Positions 28,040 through 39,600 of a DNA stretch of 64,000 nt are shown piece after piece. Below the pieces are notes generated by a model. That model saw only the letters and a program-made list of their open reading frames with translations. It searched no databases and was not told the DNA's origin. Each line of letters starts with the position of its first letter. The stretch's first letter is position 1. The position numbers were made by a program, and so were the translations under genes. The stretch comes from Chitinophagales bacterium (lineage in GTDB: Bacteria > Bacteroidota > Bacteroidia > Chitinophagales > UBA8649). The stretch spans positions 862,256 through 926,255 of the forward strand of contig JACJYS010000001.1 of assembly GCA_020635995.1 (NCBI GenBank), read 5' to 3'.

Positions 28040-28095
28040 ATTTACCATTGTAAAACACAAAATAGATTAGACTATTTTGTGTTGACAATTGGTAT
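28040..28095 (-). repeat. Dispersed repeat, ATACCAATT family, copy A
   Basis: On the minus strand it begins ATACCAATTGTC, then an 11-bp-arm palindrome ACACAAAATAG/CTATTTTGTGT (28055-28065 and 28072-28082). Related copies lie at 54867-54903 and 62314-62351. It sits in the 419-base gap between the ELWxxDGT and htrA genes, where the terminator at 28125 is the only other feature I see. Confidence 0.65.
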
Positions 28096-28124
28096 AACAT
28101 ATTTGGTGTACATATTTTTTATAA

Positions 28125-28168
28125 AAATAAAAAAAGGGGCCGATATTCTGAGAGAACATCAACCCCTT
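28125..28168 (-). terminator. Intrinsic terminator of the htrA gene
   Basis: Minus-strand stem AAGGGGTTGAT / ATCGGCCCCTT, 11 pairs with two G-U, followed by a T-run. About 45 bases after the stop codon of the protease. Confidence 0.75.
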
Positions 28169-28212
28169 CAACCCTAAAAACCCCATTAAGATTTTTTATA
28201 CCAAAGGCGGTA

Positions 28213-29688
28213 TTATATTTTTAAAGCATAAAGAAAATCATTTCTAACTCCGGGATACTTGCCTTCTATTAGTAAACGTCCTTTTTTATTGCTTATTATT
28301 TCCTTGAACTTATCTACCGAATCTACAGATTCGTCATCTACCATGGTTATAATAAATCCTTTTTTCATGTCGGTATATTGACCTATTAAACCACTACTGT
28401 TAATACTCACAACTTTTATGCCAAATTTTAACCCTTGGCTATAAAGTTCTTTACTATTTAGGCTCTCAATTTCTATACCAAGTTTTTTAAGTAACTCATT
28501 GTCATAGTTTATAAGAGCTTCTTCATTATATTTATTTTTTAAGGTTAGTAATACTTTTTCAGTATTTCCTTTTCTTATGTATGTTACTTCTACTTTGTCT
28601 CCTGGGTTGTGCGAAGCAATTTCTTCTTGCAAAGCCGATACGTTTTCTATATTTTTATTGTTAATAGCCACTATCACATCATCATTTTTTAGCCCTGCTT
28701 CTTCAGCTGCTCCACCTTTTATTACATTTTGCAAATAAACGCCTGTCGGTTTATCCAAATCCATTTTATTGGCTATTTCATTATCTACAGAGCTTATATT
28801 TACGCCCAAAAATGCACGCTGCACAGCTCCGTATTCCTTTAAATCGGAAACTACTTTTGACGCTATATTAGCCGGCACAGCAAAGGCATAACCCGCATAT
28901 ACACCTGATGGAGATGCTATAGCCGTATTTATTCCTATTAAATCGCCCTGCGTGTTTACTAAAGCACCACCCGAATTGCCGGGGTTTACGGCAGCATCAG
29001 TTTGTATAAAACTTTCTATGGCGGTATTGCTGTTGCCATTAAAATTTTCTAATAAATTTATACTTCTTCCTTTGGCACTTACTATTCCTGCGGTTACGGT
29101 AGAAGCTAAATTAAAGGGATTGCCTACGGCTAAAACCCATTCGCCTATTTTTACTGAATCGGAATTAGCAAAATTCAAATAAGGTAAATCTGTAGCGTCT
29201 ATTTTTATTAAGGCTAAATCGGTGTCTTTGTCTTTGCCTATTAATTTACCCGTATAACTTTTATTGTTACTTAAATTTACTTGTATGTCGTTGGCATTGT
29301 CAATAACATGGTTATTGGTTATAATATATCCGTCTTTAGAAATAATAACACCGCTACCGCTGGCTTTTGATTCGCGTGGCTGGGCTTGCTGCGGATTTCC
29401 AAAGAAATATTGAAAAATATCATCGCCATAAAACTGCTGAGAAGTGGTATTGTCCACTTTATAGCTGGTGGTTACGTGCACTACTGCAGGTGTAGCTACA
29501 CTTGATGCGGCTACAAAATTTACAGGCTGGGCATTATTAGAATAGCTAACCGTAGTAAAATTGTTTTTTGCAGGTGTTTCATCTTGCTTGGCTACATTAT
29601 TTTCTAATTTATTATTAACATAAAAAATACTAATGCCTGTTCCTAAGGCTGCACTTAGTAGCACTATAAAAAATTGTTTAATTTTCAT
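28213..29688 (-). CDS. HtrA/DegP-family serine protease
   Basis: 491 residues. N-terminal membrane/signal segment (about 5-25). Trypsin-like domain with triad His127 (TNNHVID), Asp157 (DTDLALI) and Ser239 (NPGNSGGAL), then two PDZ domains (~285-385 and a degenerate one ~400-490). The family degrades misfolded envelope proteins. The second PDZ is weaker in sequence. Divergent from dapF; own terminator downstream. The gene is housekeeping and shows nothing unusual. Confidence 0.93.
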   Translation of the reverse strand: MKIKQFFIVLLSAALGTGISIFYVNNKLENNVAKQDETPAKNNFTTVSYSNNAQPVNFVAASSVATPAVVHVTTSYKVDNTTSQQFYGDDIFQYFFGNPQQAQPRESKASGSGVIISKDGYIITNNHVIDNANDIQVNLSNNKSYTGKLIGKDKDTDLALIKIDATDLPYLNFANSDSVKIGEWVLAVGNPFNLASTVTAGIVSAKGRSINLLENFNGNSNTAIESFIQTDAAVNPGNSGGALVNTQGDLIGINTAIASPSGVYAGYAFAVPANIASKVVSDLKEYGAVQRAFLGVNISSVDNEIANKMDLDKPTGVYLQNVIKGGAAEEAGLKNDDVIVAINNKNIENVSALQEEIASHNPGDKVEVTYIRKGNTEKVLLTLKNKYNEEALINYDNELLKKLGIEIESLNSKELYSQGLKFGIKVVSINSSGLIGQYTDMKKGFIITMVDDESVDSVDKFKEIISNKKGRLLIEGKYPGVRNDFLYALKI

Positions 29689-29835
29689 GATTATTAATGT
29701 TTAATTAAGTAAAAATCGGTTCATATAAATTGTAAACGAATTATTTATTAAGTTTGTGTAAATCTACAATGTAAATTGTATAAAAAGTTTCGGGCTTAAC
29801 AGGCTTTAACTTAAAAAAATCTTAAAATTTGAAGA

Positions 29836-30582
29836 ATGAAATTTAGTAAATATCAAGGTACGGGAAATGACTTTATAATGATAGATAATAGAACATTGTT
29901 TTTTGATAAAGAAAATGTAGAATACATCCATCAGTTGTGTGAAAGAAGATTTGGCATAGGAGCAGACGGATTAATATTGTTAGAAGAAGATAAAGATGTT
30001 GATTTTAAAATGGTATATTATAATGCAGACGGACGGAAAAGCACCATGTGTGGAAACGGAGGGCGGTGTATTGTGGCATTTGCTAAAGAACTGGGCGTAA
30101 TAAATAAGAAAAATGTACTGTTTAGAGCTATAGATGGTTTGCACCATGCTGAAATAGAGGATAAAGAAGTAAAACTTCAAATGAATGTAGATGAGTATTT
30201 AGAGCAAATAGATGAAAATAGTTTTTTTATAAATACGGGTTCTCCGCATGTAGTAAAAATTGTGGAAGAAATGCCAGCTAATTTTGTAGAAGAAGCAAAA
30301 AAGATAAGACATAATGAAAGATTTAATAGAGAAGGAGTTAATGTAAATTTTATAACAATTAAAGAAGATAAATATCAAATTAGAACATTTGAAAGAGGAG
30401 TGGAAGATGAAACACTTTCATGCGGAACGGGCAACGTGGCAGCCGGAATAGTGTTAAAAAATAAATTGGATAAAAAAATATTTAAGTTGGCAACAAGAGG
30501 TGGCTTTTTAGAAATTTTATTTGATGAAAGTATTGTGTATCTAAAGGGGAGTGCGGTTAAAACATTTGATGGATATTTTTAA
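29836..30582 (+). CDS. dapF: Diaminopimelate epimerase
   Basis: 248-residue cofactor-free racemase converting LL- to meso-diaminopimelate for lysine and peptidoglycan. Start block KYQGTGNDFIMIDNR, first catalytic Cys72 in MCGNGGRC and second Cys196 in LSCGTGN, both present. Length is slightly short but normal for Bacteroidota. It reads away from htrA through a ~147-base AT-rich divergent promoter region. Confidence 0.95.
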   Translation: MKFSKYQGTGNDFIMIDNRTLFFDKENVEYIHQLCERRFGIGADGLILLEEDKDVDFKMVYYNADGRKSTMCGNGGRCIVAFAKELGVINKKNVLFRAIDGLHHAEIEDKEVKLQMNVDEYLEQIDENSFFINTGSPHVVKIVEEMPANFVEEAKKIRHNERFNREGVNVNFITIKEDKYQIRTFERGVEDETLSCGTGNVAAGIVLKNKLDKKIFKLATRGGFLEILFDESIVYLKGSAVKTFDGYF

Positions 30583-30629
30583 ATTAAATTTATAAATATA
30601 TAAGTTAGGTGTTTTTCTTACTTTAATCT

Positions 30630-30659
30630 TTGCATTTGTTAACATAATTTTTACCTTTG
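30630..30659 (+). promoter_or_regulatory. Bacteroidota promoter of the giant surface-protein gene
   Basis: TTG at 30630-30632, exactly 19 bases, then TACCTTTG at 30652-30659. This is the full consensus TTG-N19-TAnnTTTG and the best promoter in the window. Predicted start about 30665, leaving a ~25-base leader. Confidence 0.8.
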
Positions 30660-30689
30660 AGTATTATTTTAGACTAAAATCAAACTTAC

Positions 30690-33600
30690 ATGAATAGAAT
30701 ATTACTATTACTTACATGCGTTTTAGCGTTGTTTTGGCAGGTTAATGCACAAACTTCAACTCTATATTTAACAACTTCTGGTGGTTCTTATGCAACCGAA
30801 AAGTGGGTTAGTATTACAGATGGTCCTAATGGGACTGGAACTGTAATATGGGCTCAAGGAAATGGCACTTATGGAGATGGGCAAGGTTTGGTTACAGACC
30901 AAGCTTTTACTGTTACAGACGGTACCACATACTATATTAACTGTTACGATAGATATGCCGATGGTTGGGATGGTACTACTTATGAAATTAGAAGTGCTAC
31001 TGGAGGGGGAGGTATTTTGGTAGCTAACAATGGTGGTGTAAGTCCAAATGATGGTACAGATAATGATGCTACAAGTTCTTGGGAAACTCCGGTAGATGAA
31101 TTAGAAGTGTCTGAAGCATTTTCATACACTCCGCCATCTTGCCCAGATCCTTCTGCATTAGGTGCATCTAATATTACAGCTACAAGTGCAGATTTAGGAT
31201 GGACAGCAGGAGGAAGCGAAACGTCTTGGAACTTAGCGATATTGCCTACAGGAGCATCTGCTCCAACTGCTGGATTTGGTACACAATCAAATCCTTTTTC
31301 AGTTACAGGATTAACACCTTCTACTACTTATGATTATTATGTACAGGCAAATTGTAATCCTGCAAATATAATGATAACGGGTGCGTATGACGGACCTTTA
31401 ACTGGGGGAGTACCTAAAGGAGTAGAGTTGTATGTAGTAAATAATATAAGTGATTTAAGTTATTATGGATTAGGTTCTGCTAATAATGGAGGCGGAACTG
31501 ACGGAGAAGAGTTTACGTTCCCTAGTGTTGCCGTTTCAGCAGGTACATTTATTTATGTTACAACTGATTCTGCCGGGTTTTATGATTTCTTTGGTTTTAA
31601 TGCAGATTATATAGATGGTTCTATGAGTATTAATGGTGACGATGCCGTTGAACTTTTTGAAGATGGTGTTGTGATTGACGTGTTTGGAGATATAAACGTA
31701 GATGGTACAGGAACTGCTTGGGAATATATGGATGGCTGGGCTTATAGAAATAATGGGGAATCTGCTAATGGAGGCACTTTTGATGATACTAATTGGACTT
31801 ATAGTGGTATAAATGCTACTGACGGCTGTACTACTAATGCTACTTGTGGCAGCGTTTTCCCTACAGGTTCATTTACCGCACCTACTTCAGATTTATCTGC
31901 TTGGGTAGGTCCTTATAGTTTTACAACATTAGCTTCTTGCCCAGTACCAACAGGCTTATCAGACTCGGCAGTAACTACAAATTCTGCAACAGTATATTGG
32001 AATGCAGGAGGAAGTGAAACATCATGGGAAGTTGAATATGGTACAACAGGCTTTACACAAGGAACAGGCACAGCAGTAGTAGTAACAGATTCAGTAGCAT
32101 CATTAAGTGGCTTAACAGCAAATACTACTTATGACGTATATGTAAGAGCAATATGCGGAACAGGCGATACAAGTGTATGGACAGCAGTAAATAGTTTTAC
32201 TACTTTAATTTCATGCCCTGTACCAACAGGCTTGTCAGACTCGGCAGTAACTACAAATTCTGCAACAGTATATTGGAATGCAGGAGGAAGTGAAACACAA
32301 TGGCAATTAGAAGGCGGTCCTTCAGGGTTTACTTTAGGGACCGGACAAGATACTATTGTAAACGATAGTACATTTATATTAACAGGGTTACCTGCCAATA
32401 CAAGTTTTGATATATATGTAAGAGCGATATGTGGAGCAGGCGATACAAGTGTATGGACAGCATTACATAGTTTTACAACATTGTGTAATGCCATAACGAC
32501 AATACCGTGGGTAGAAGATTTTGAGTCTGTATCAGCTACTACTACATTTGTGGCAGGAAGAATGCCTGATTGTTGGACAAGTGAAAATAAAGCAGGAGTG
32601 ATGTCAGATGCATCTACTTATGTTTTTTCAACTAGCCCAACTAATGCATTAGTTATACAGTATAATACGTCCGCTACAATAGGAGCATGGGCTGTTACAC
32701 CTGGATTTGAATTAGTAGCAGGCACGTCATATAGATTTTCGTTTGATTATAGAAATTATAATACAACAGCTTTTGATTCAATGAGAATTGGATTAAGTAC
32801 AAGTAATGATGTTATGAGTATGAATATTATAGGGACACCTGTTTACAATATTACTAATACAAGTTTTGTTGAATACTATGTAGATTTCACAGTTCCAAGT
32901 AATGGGACATATTACTTAGGAATTAATGTATGGGAACCGACATATTCTCCGTGGTATTTAAGTATAGATGATGTAACTTTAGATTTAAGTCCATCGTGTT
33001 TTGTACCAACAGCCTTAGCCGATTCAGCAGTAACATCAAGTACAGCAGAAGTATATTGGAGTGCAGGAGGAAGCGAAACTTCATGGCAAGTAGAATATGG
33101 TACAACAGGCTTTACGCAAGGAACAGGCACAGCAGTAGTAGTTACAGATTCAGTAGCATCATTAAGTGGCTTAACAGCTAACACTACTTATGACGTATAT
33201 GTAAGAGCAATATGCGGAACAGGAGATTCAAGTGTATGGACAACAGTAAATAATTTTGCAACGTTGTGTAACCCTTATACCGTACCTTATGAGGAAGGAT
33301 TTGAAACATCATATACAAATCAAACGGCTGTAGGTGGTTGTTTATCTCAAGAATCTTTAGCAGGAACTGATATATGGACAGCAAATAGTAGTTTAACTTC
33401 ATATAATAGAACACCGAGAACAGGTTCATTCAATGCGTATTTAAAATATTCCAATACCGATTGGATATTTATACCTATTGATTTAGTAGGAGGGACATCT
33501 TATGATGCGGAAGTGTATGCAAGACAAGATGGTAGTACAACTACGAATGCTGACATAACAATAAGTTATGGCGTTTCAGCATCTGATGCAGATATGGTAA

Positions 33601-36600
33601 ATACAATAGTAGCCGCTACAGGGATAGGGAATACATACCAACAAATAAAAGGTACTTTTGTGCCAGCGACAACAGGAACATATTATATAGGAATAAAAGG
33701 TAGAATCAATGGTTCTCCATGGTATATTTCTTTAGATGATATAAGTGTGAAACTTACTCCTGCATGTTTAGCCCCTACTGCATTATCAGATTCAGCAGTA
33801 ACATCAAGTACAGCAGAAGTATATTGGAGTGCAGGTGGAAGTGAAACATCATGGCAAGTAGAATATGGCACAACAGGCTTTACACAAGGAACAGGCACAG
33901 CAGTAGTAGTAACAGATTCAGTAGTATCATTAAGTGGCTTAACAGCTAATACTACTTATGATGTATATGTGAGATCAATATGTGGTTCTGATAGTAGTAC
34001 TTGGACTTCGGCACATAGTTTTACAACATTATGTGGTGCATATTTAGCACCATTTACAGAAAATTTTGATACTTTACCATTAACCTCGCCTTATACAGCA
34101 TTACCGTCTTGTTGGGAAACACAAACAGGTCCTGATTATTGGGATGTAACAAATGACGCAACAAATGATGCACAATATTTGCCTAATATAGGAGACCATA
34201 CTACAGGTAGTGCAAACTATATGTGGATAGATGCATCTTCTGATATATTAGGAAACGAAATGGTAACACCTGAAATAGACATGAGTGCTTTAACTACACC
34301 TTATGCAGGATTTTGGTTTGCTTCAAATAATACACAAACAAGTAATGTAGTTAACCATACTATTGCTTTAGATGTTTGGGATGGCACGGCATGGGTTAAC
34401 ATAACTACTTTAAGTGGAAACTTTACCAATTGGGTAGAAGTGGCAGGGGTAGTTCCTTCAGGTATTCCTACAGTTACTAAATTTAGAATATATGCAATAG
34501 CAGATGGTGCACACAATTCAGGTTATTATTACTATAACGATTTAGGTGTAGATGATTTCTTTGTAATAGAGAAACCTTCATGTGCTACACCTAGTTCTTT
34601 AGCAAGTTCAGCAGTTACAGCTAATAGTGCTACTCTTTCTTGGACAGCTCAAAACGGAGAAACCTTATGGCTTGCAGAATATGGAGCACCTGGGTTTACG
34701 TTGGGGACAGGTACTTCTGTACTTTTAGATTCTAATCCTTATACATTAACAGGATTAACTACTGAAACAGATTATGAAGTTTATATAAGAGCTTTATGTG
34801 ATACTACATTAGGTTCTGAAGATTCAAGTGCTTGGTCGCTTGCATCTACATCATTTACTACTTTAGCATCTTGCCCTGTACCTACTGCGGTTTCTGACTC
34901 TGCGTTAACACTTACTAGTGCAGATGTATATTGGGTAGCAGGCGGAAGTGAAACATCATGGCAAGTAGAATATGGAACAACAGGCTTTACACAAGGAACT
35001 GGAACATCAGTATTAGTAACTGATTCTGTAGCACCATTAACAGGCTTAACAGCAAATACTACTTATGACGTATATGTAAGAGCAATATGCGGAACAGGCG
35101 ATACAAGTGTATGGACAGCAGTGCATAGCTTCTATACGGGATATTGTATTCCTTCTCCAACAAGTACAGACGGTAATGGTCTTGTTAATGTAACAATGGG
35201 GACGATAAATAATACAACAACTACACCTGAAGATTATGCAGATTATACATCTATGATAGTAGATGCACCACAATCAACAATATTAAATATTTCTATTACT
35301 GTAGAATACGGATATGGTATATGGGCATGGATTGATTGGAATGATGACTTTGATTTTGATGATGCCGATGAGTTCCAATTTTTAGGTGAAACTACTACAA
35401 ATGTGCCTTTAGCATCTTCTATTTCAGTACCAGCTACTGCATCTTTAGGAAATCATTTAATTAGAATAGGGGGGTCAGACTTTAATCATGGTTCTGGGAG
35501 TTCTCACGACCCATGTTATACTGGTACTTGGGGTACGTTTGAAGATTATACAATAAATGTAACACCTCCACCGTCATGTTTAGTACCTACATCTTTATCA
35601 GATTCAGCAGTAACAACAAATACAGCAGATGTATATTGGGTAGCAGGTGGAAGTGAAACATCATGGCAAGTAGAATATGGCACAACAGGCTTTACACAAG
35701 GAACAGGAACAACAGTAGTAGTAACAGACTCAGTAGCACCATTAACAGGCTTAACAGCAAATACTACTTATGACGTATATGTAAGAGCAATATGCGGAAC
35801 AGGCGATACAAGTGTGTGGACTACCGTTAATACATTTACAACCTTGTGTGCTTATGTATCTACTTTCCCGGCTTGCGAATCTTTTGTAACTGCCGGTGGT
35901 ATTCCTAATTGCTGGTCAACTTATGGTTCTGAAAACTGGATAGTAGCTGGAACTTGGCCAGATTACGGTGCAGCAGGACAAGATAACTCAGGTGCATTAG
36001 GTGTTGATGGTTCTACACCTAATGGTAATAATGCTACTTTACAGTCTGGTTATTATGATTTATCTTCAAATACTTGGGCTACATTCCCAATGTTAAGTTT
36101 TGATATTTTTAGTAATAACACTAATAATGCTGGGGATAATGCCTTAGTAACTATTGAGATTACTAACGATTTTGGTTCTACTTGGAATACGCTAACAACT
36201 TATCAAGCAGATGGAGGATGGGTAACTGTTGAACAAAGTTTAAGTGCTTACCAAAATGATGTAATTTCTTTAAGATTTGTTGTTGATTTTACAGCAATGG
36301 CATTAGACCAATTTTATAACGATATCTTACTTGAAAATGTTTGTGTATATGAAGCACCTTCTTGTTTAGCACCTACAGCACTTGCCGATTCAGCTATGAC
36401 AGCAAATAGTACATCTATTTATTGGACAGCAGGAGCTACTGAAACTGAGTGGGAAGTAGAATACGGTAATGCTGGATTTACACAAGGAACAGGCACAGCA
36501 GTAGTAGTAACTGATTCTGTAGCACCATTAAGTGGGTTGTCTGCAAGTACAGATTATGACGTTTATGTGAGAGCTATTTGTGGAACAGGAGATTCAAGTA

Positions 36601-39600
36601 CTTGGGTATTATACTCATTTACTACTCCTTGTTTATCTTACATGGCTCCATTTACAGAAAATTTTGATACTTTAGCTTTAGTAACTCCGTTCACAGATTT
36701 ACCATCTTGTTGGGAGCCTCAAGTAGGACCAGATTTTTGGGATGTAACTAATGATGTTATAAATACAGGACATACATATTTGCCTGATATGGGAGACCAT
36801 ACTACAGGAAGTACAAACTATATGTGGATAGATGCATCTTCTGATATATTAGGAAATGAAATGGTAACTCCTTATATAGATATGAGTACTCTAACTACTC
36901 CTTATGCAGGATTTTGGTTTGCTTCCAATAATACACAAACAAGTAATGTGGTTAACCATACAATAGCTTTAGATGCATGGAATGGTTCAGCATGGGTTAA
37001 TGTTAAAACTATGATAGGTAATTTCCCTACATGGGTAGAAGTGGCAGACACTTTACCGGCAGGAATACCTACAGTTACTAAATTTAGAATATACGCTATA
37101 GCAGACGGTGCACATAATGCAAGTTATTATTACTTTAACGATTTAGGTGTAGATGATTTCTTTGTAATAGAAAAACCTTCATGTTTAACGCCTACAGCCC
37201 TTGGTGATTCTGCAATTACAGATTCTAGTGCTTCAATTTATTGGACAGCAGGCGATAGCGAAACGCAATGGCAAGTAGAATATGGAGAAAGTGGTTTTGT
37301 ACAAGGTACAGGAACATTTATACTAGTAAATTCAGGTGCAGATACTACACTTTTAGGTTTAACTAATAACACAAGTTATGATGTGTATGTAAGAGGAATA
37401 TGTGCGGTAGGAGATTCAAGTGCATGGGTAGGACCTAACAGTTTTACAACATTATGTGGAGTAGAAACACCTTATTACTTCCAACCATTTGATGCGTTTT
37501 TACCAGATGCTTGTTGGAATGAAGCTGATGCAGGAAGCATAGCAGCAGGACCTTCAAGTATAGGAACTAGCCCTTGGACAGGTGGTACAGCTTTATCAAG
37601 TAATACTGCAAGAATTAATATATATGGTACAGGCAGAAGAGATTGGTTGCTTTCTCCTCAGTTTGATTTAAGTTTAGGTGGCTACGAAGTTCTTACTGAT
37701 GTGGCTGTTACTAACTGGAATAATGCCGTTGCAGATCAAATGGGAGCAGATGATACAGTATTCTTAGCTTATACAGAAGATGGCGTTCTTTGGAATGTGT
37801 TAGATACTTGGACAGTAGAAGATACTATTCCAAATGTGTTAACAAATTATTCATCGTTAATTCCTTCTACAGGAAATATGGTTCAATTTGGAATATTTGC
37901 TAATTCAGGTACTGTAACAGGTCAAGATTACGATTTCCACGTAGATAATTTCATTATTAGAGTAGCCGCTTCATGTACAGATCCTTCAGCTGTTTTAGAT
38001 TCAGCCGTTACATCTAATAGTGCAGATGTATATTGGACAGCAGGTGGTACAGAAACACAATGGCAAGTAGAATATGGCGTATCTGGTTTTGCTTTAGGTA
38101 CAGGAACGCAAGTATTGGTTAATACAAATCCTTATACTACTTTAACAGGTTTAATGTCTGGTACAGACTATGATGTGTATGTGAGAGCTATATGTGGAAC
38201 AGCCGATACAAGTTATTGGACTACAGCTCATGCTGTATCTACAACTCCTGATTATTGTGGTGGAGACATCTTTACAGATACAGGCGGAGATGCAGCTGAT
38301 TATGGAAATAATGAAAGTGAAACATGGACTATATGCCCAGATAACGTGGGAGATGTAGTGTATGTTAACTTTACTGAGTTCTCTTCTGAAAATAGTGTTA
38401 CGGGTTGTTTTGATGGGTTAACAATTTATGATGGTAACTCTACAGCAGCCACTGTAATTTCTCCTGCTTCATTAGGAGCAGGTACAGGAAATGGTATTTG
38501 GTGTTGGGATAGAGATGATGCTACACCTTCAGGAACTGGAGATTTACAAGGTAGAACATTATATTCTACAGATGCTTCTGGATGTTTAACATTTGTATTT
38601 ACATCAGACGGTACTATTACTCGCGAAGGATGGCAAGCTGGAGTAACATGTGGACCAGCTCCTACATGTTCTGCTCCTTATGCATTTAACCTTGATTTTT
38701 CAGGTATAAGTACTGCTTCTGTATCATGGTCAGATACATCTGGTACTGATTGGATAGTAGAATATGGCTTAGCAGGATTTACACACGGTACAGGAACTGT
38801 ACTAACAGTAAGTGATACTTTTACAAACTTATCAGGTTTATCGCCAAGTACAGATTATGAAGTTTATGTTCGTTCATATTGTGGAGTAGGAGATTCAAGT
38901 TTCTGGGTAGGTCCGGTATATTTCACTACAGATTGTGCTCCTATATCTGTACTACCAGCTTGTCAAGATTTTATAGGATTGACAGGGTTGCCAAATTGTT
39001 GGTCAACTTATGGTAGTGAAAATTGGATAATAGCAGGTACATGGCCAGATTATGGTGCAGCAGCAGCAGATAATTCAGGTATTGGAGTAGATGGTTCTAC
39101 GCCTAATGGATCTGATGCTACTTTGCAAACACCATATTATGATATGAATACTTATACAGGTACTAATGTTCCTCAGTTATCATTTGAATTATTTAGTAAC
39201 AATACGAATAATCCTGGAGATAATGCATTAGTAACAGTTGAAATAACAAATGACTTTGGTACTACATGGACACCAATTTTAACAAGTCAGTCAGACGGAG
39301 GGTGGAGAGATTTATTCTTCGTATTAGACAGTTATTCAAGTGATACAGTTGCATTTAGATTTATAGTAGATTTTACAGTAATGACATTAGATCAATTTTA
39401 TAATGATATTGTAATTAATAATGTTTGTGTAAACGAAGCACCTGATTGTATTCAACCTAGTAATTTTGTAACTTCAAATGTAGAAGGAACATCTATAACT
39501 GTAAGTTGGACTGATTATAGTGGTGCTGCTGGATTTATGGTAGAATATGGGGAAACCGGCTTTACACCAGGTACTGGAACTATGCTAAATACTACAGATA

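Noticed and set aside
31960..36600. Regularly spaced repeats resembling a CRISPR array
   Set aside because: The spacing is hundreds of bases, the repeats are in frame, and they encode Fn3 units.
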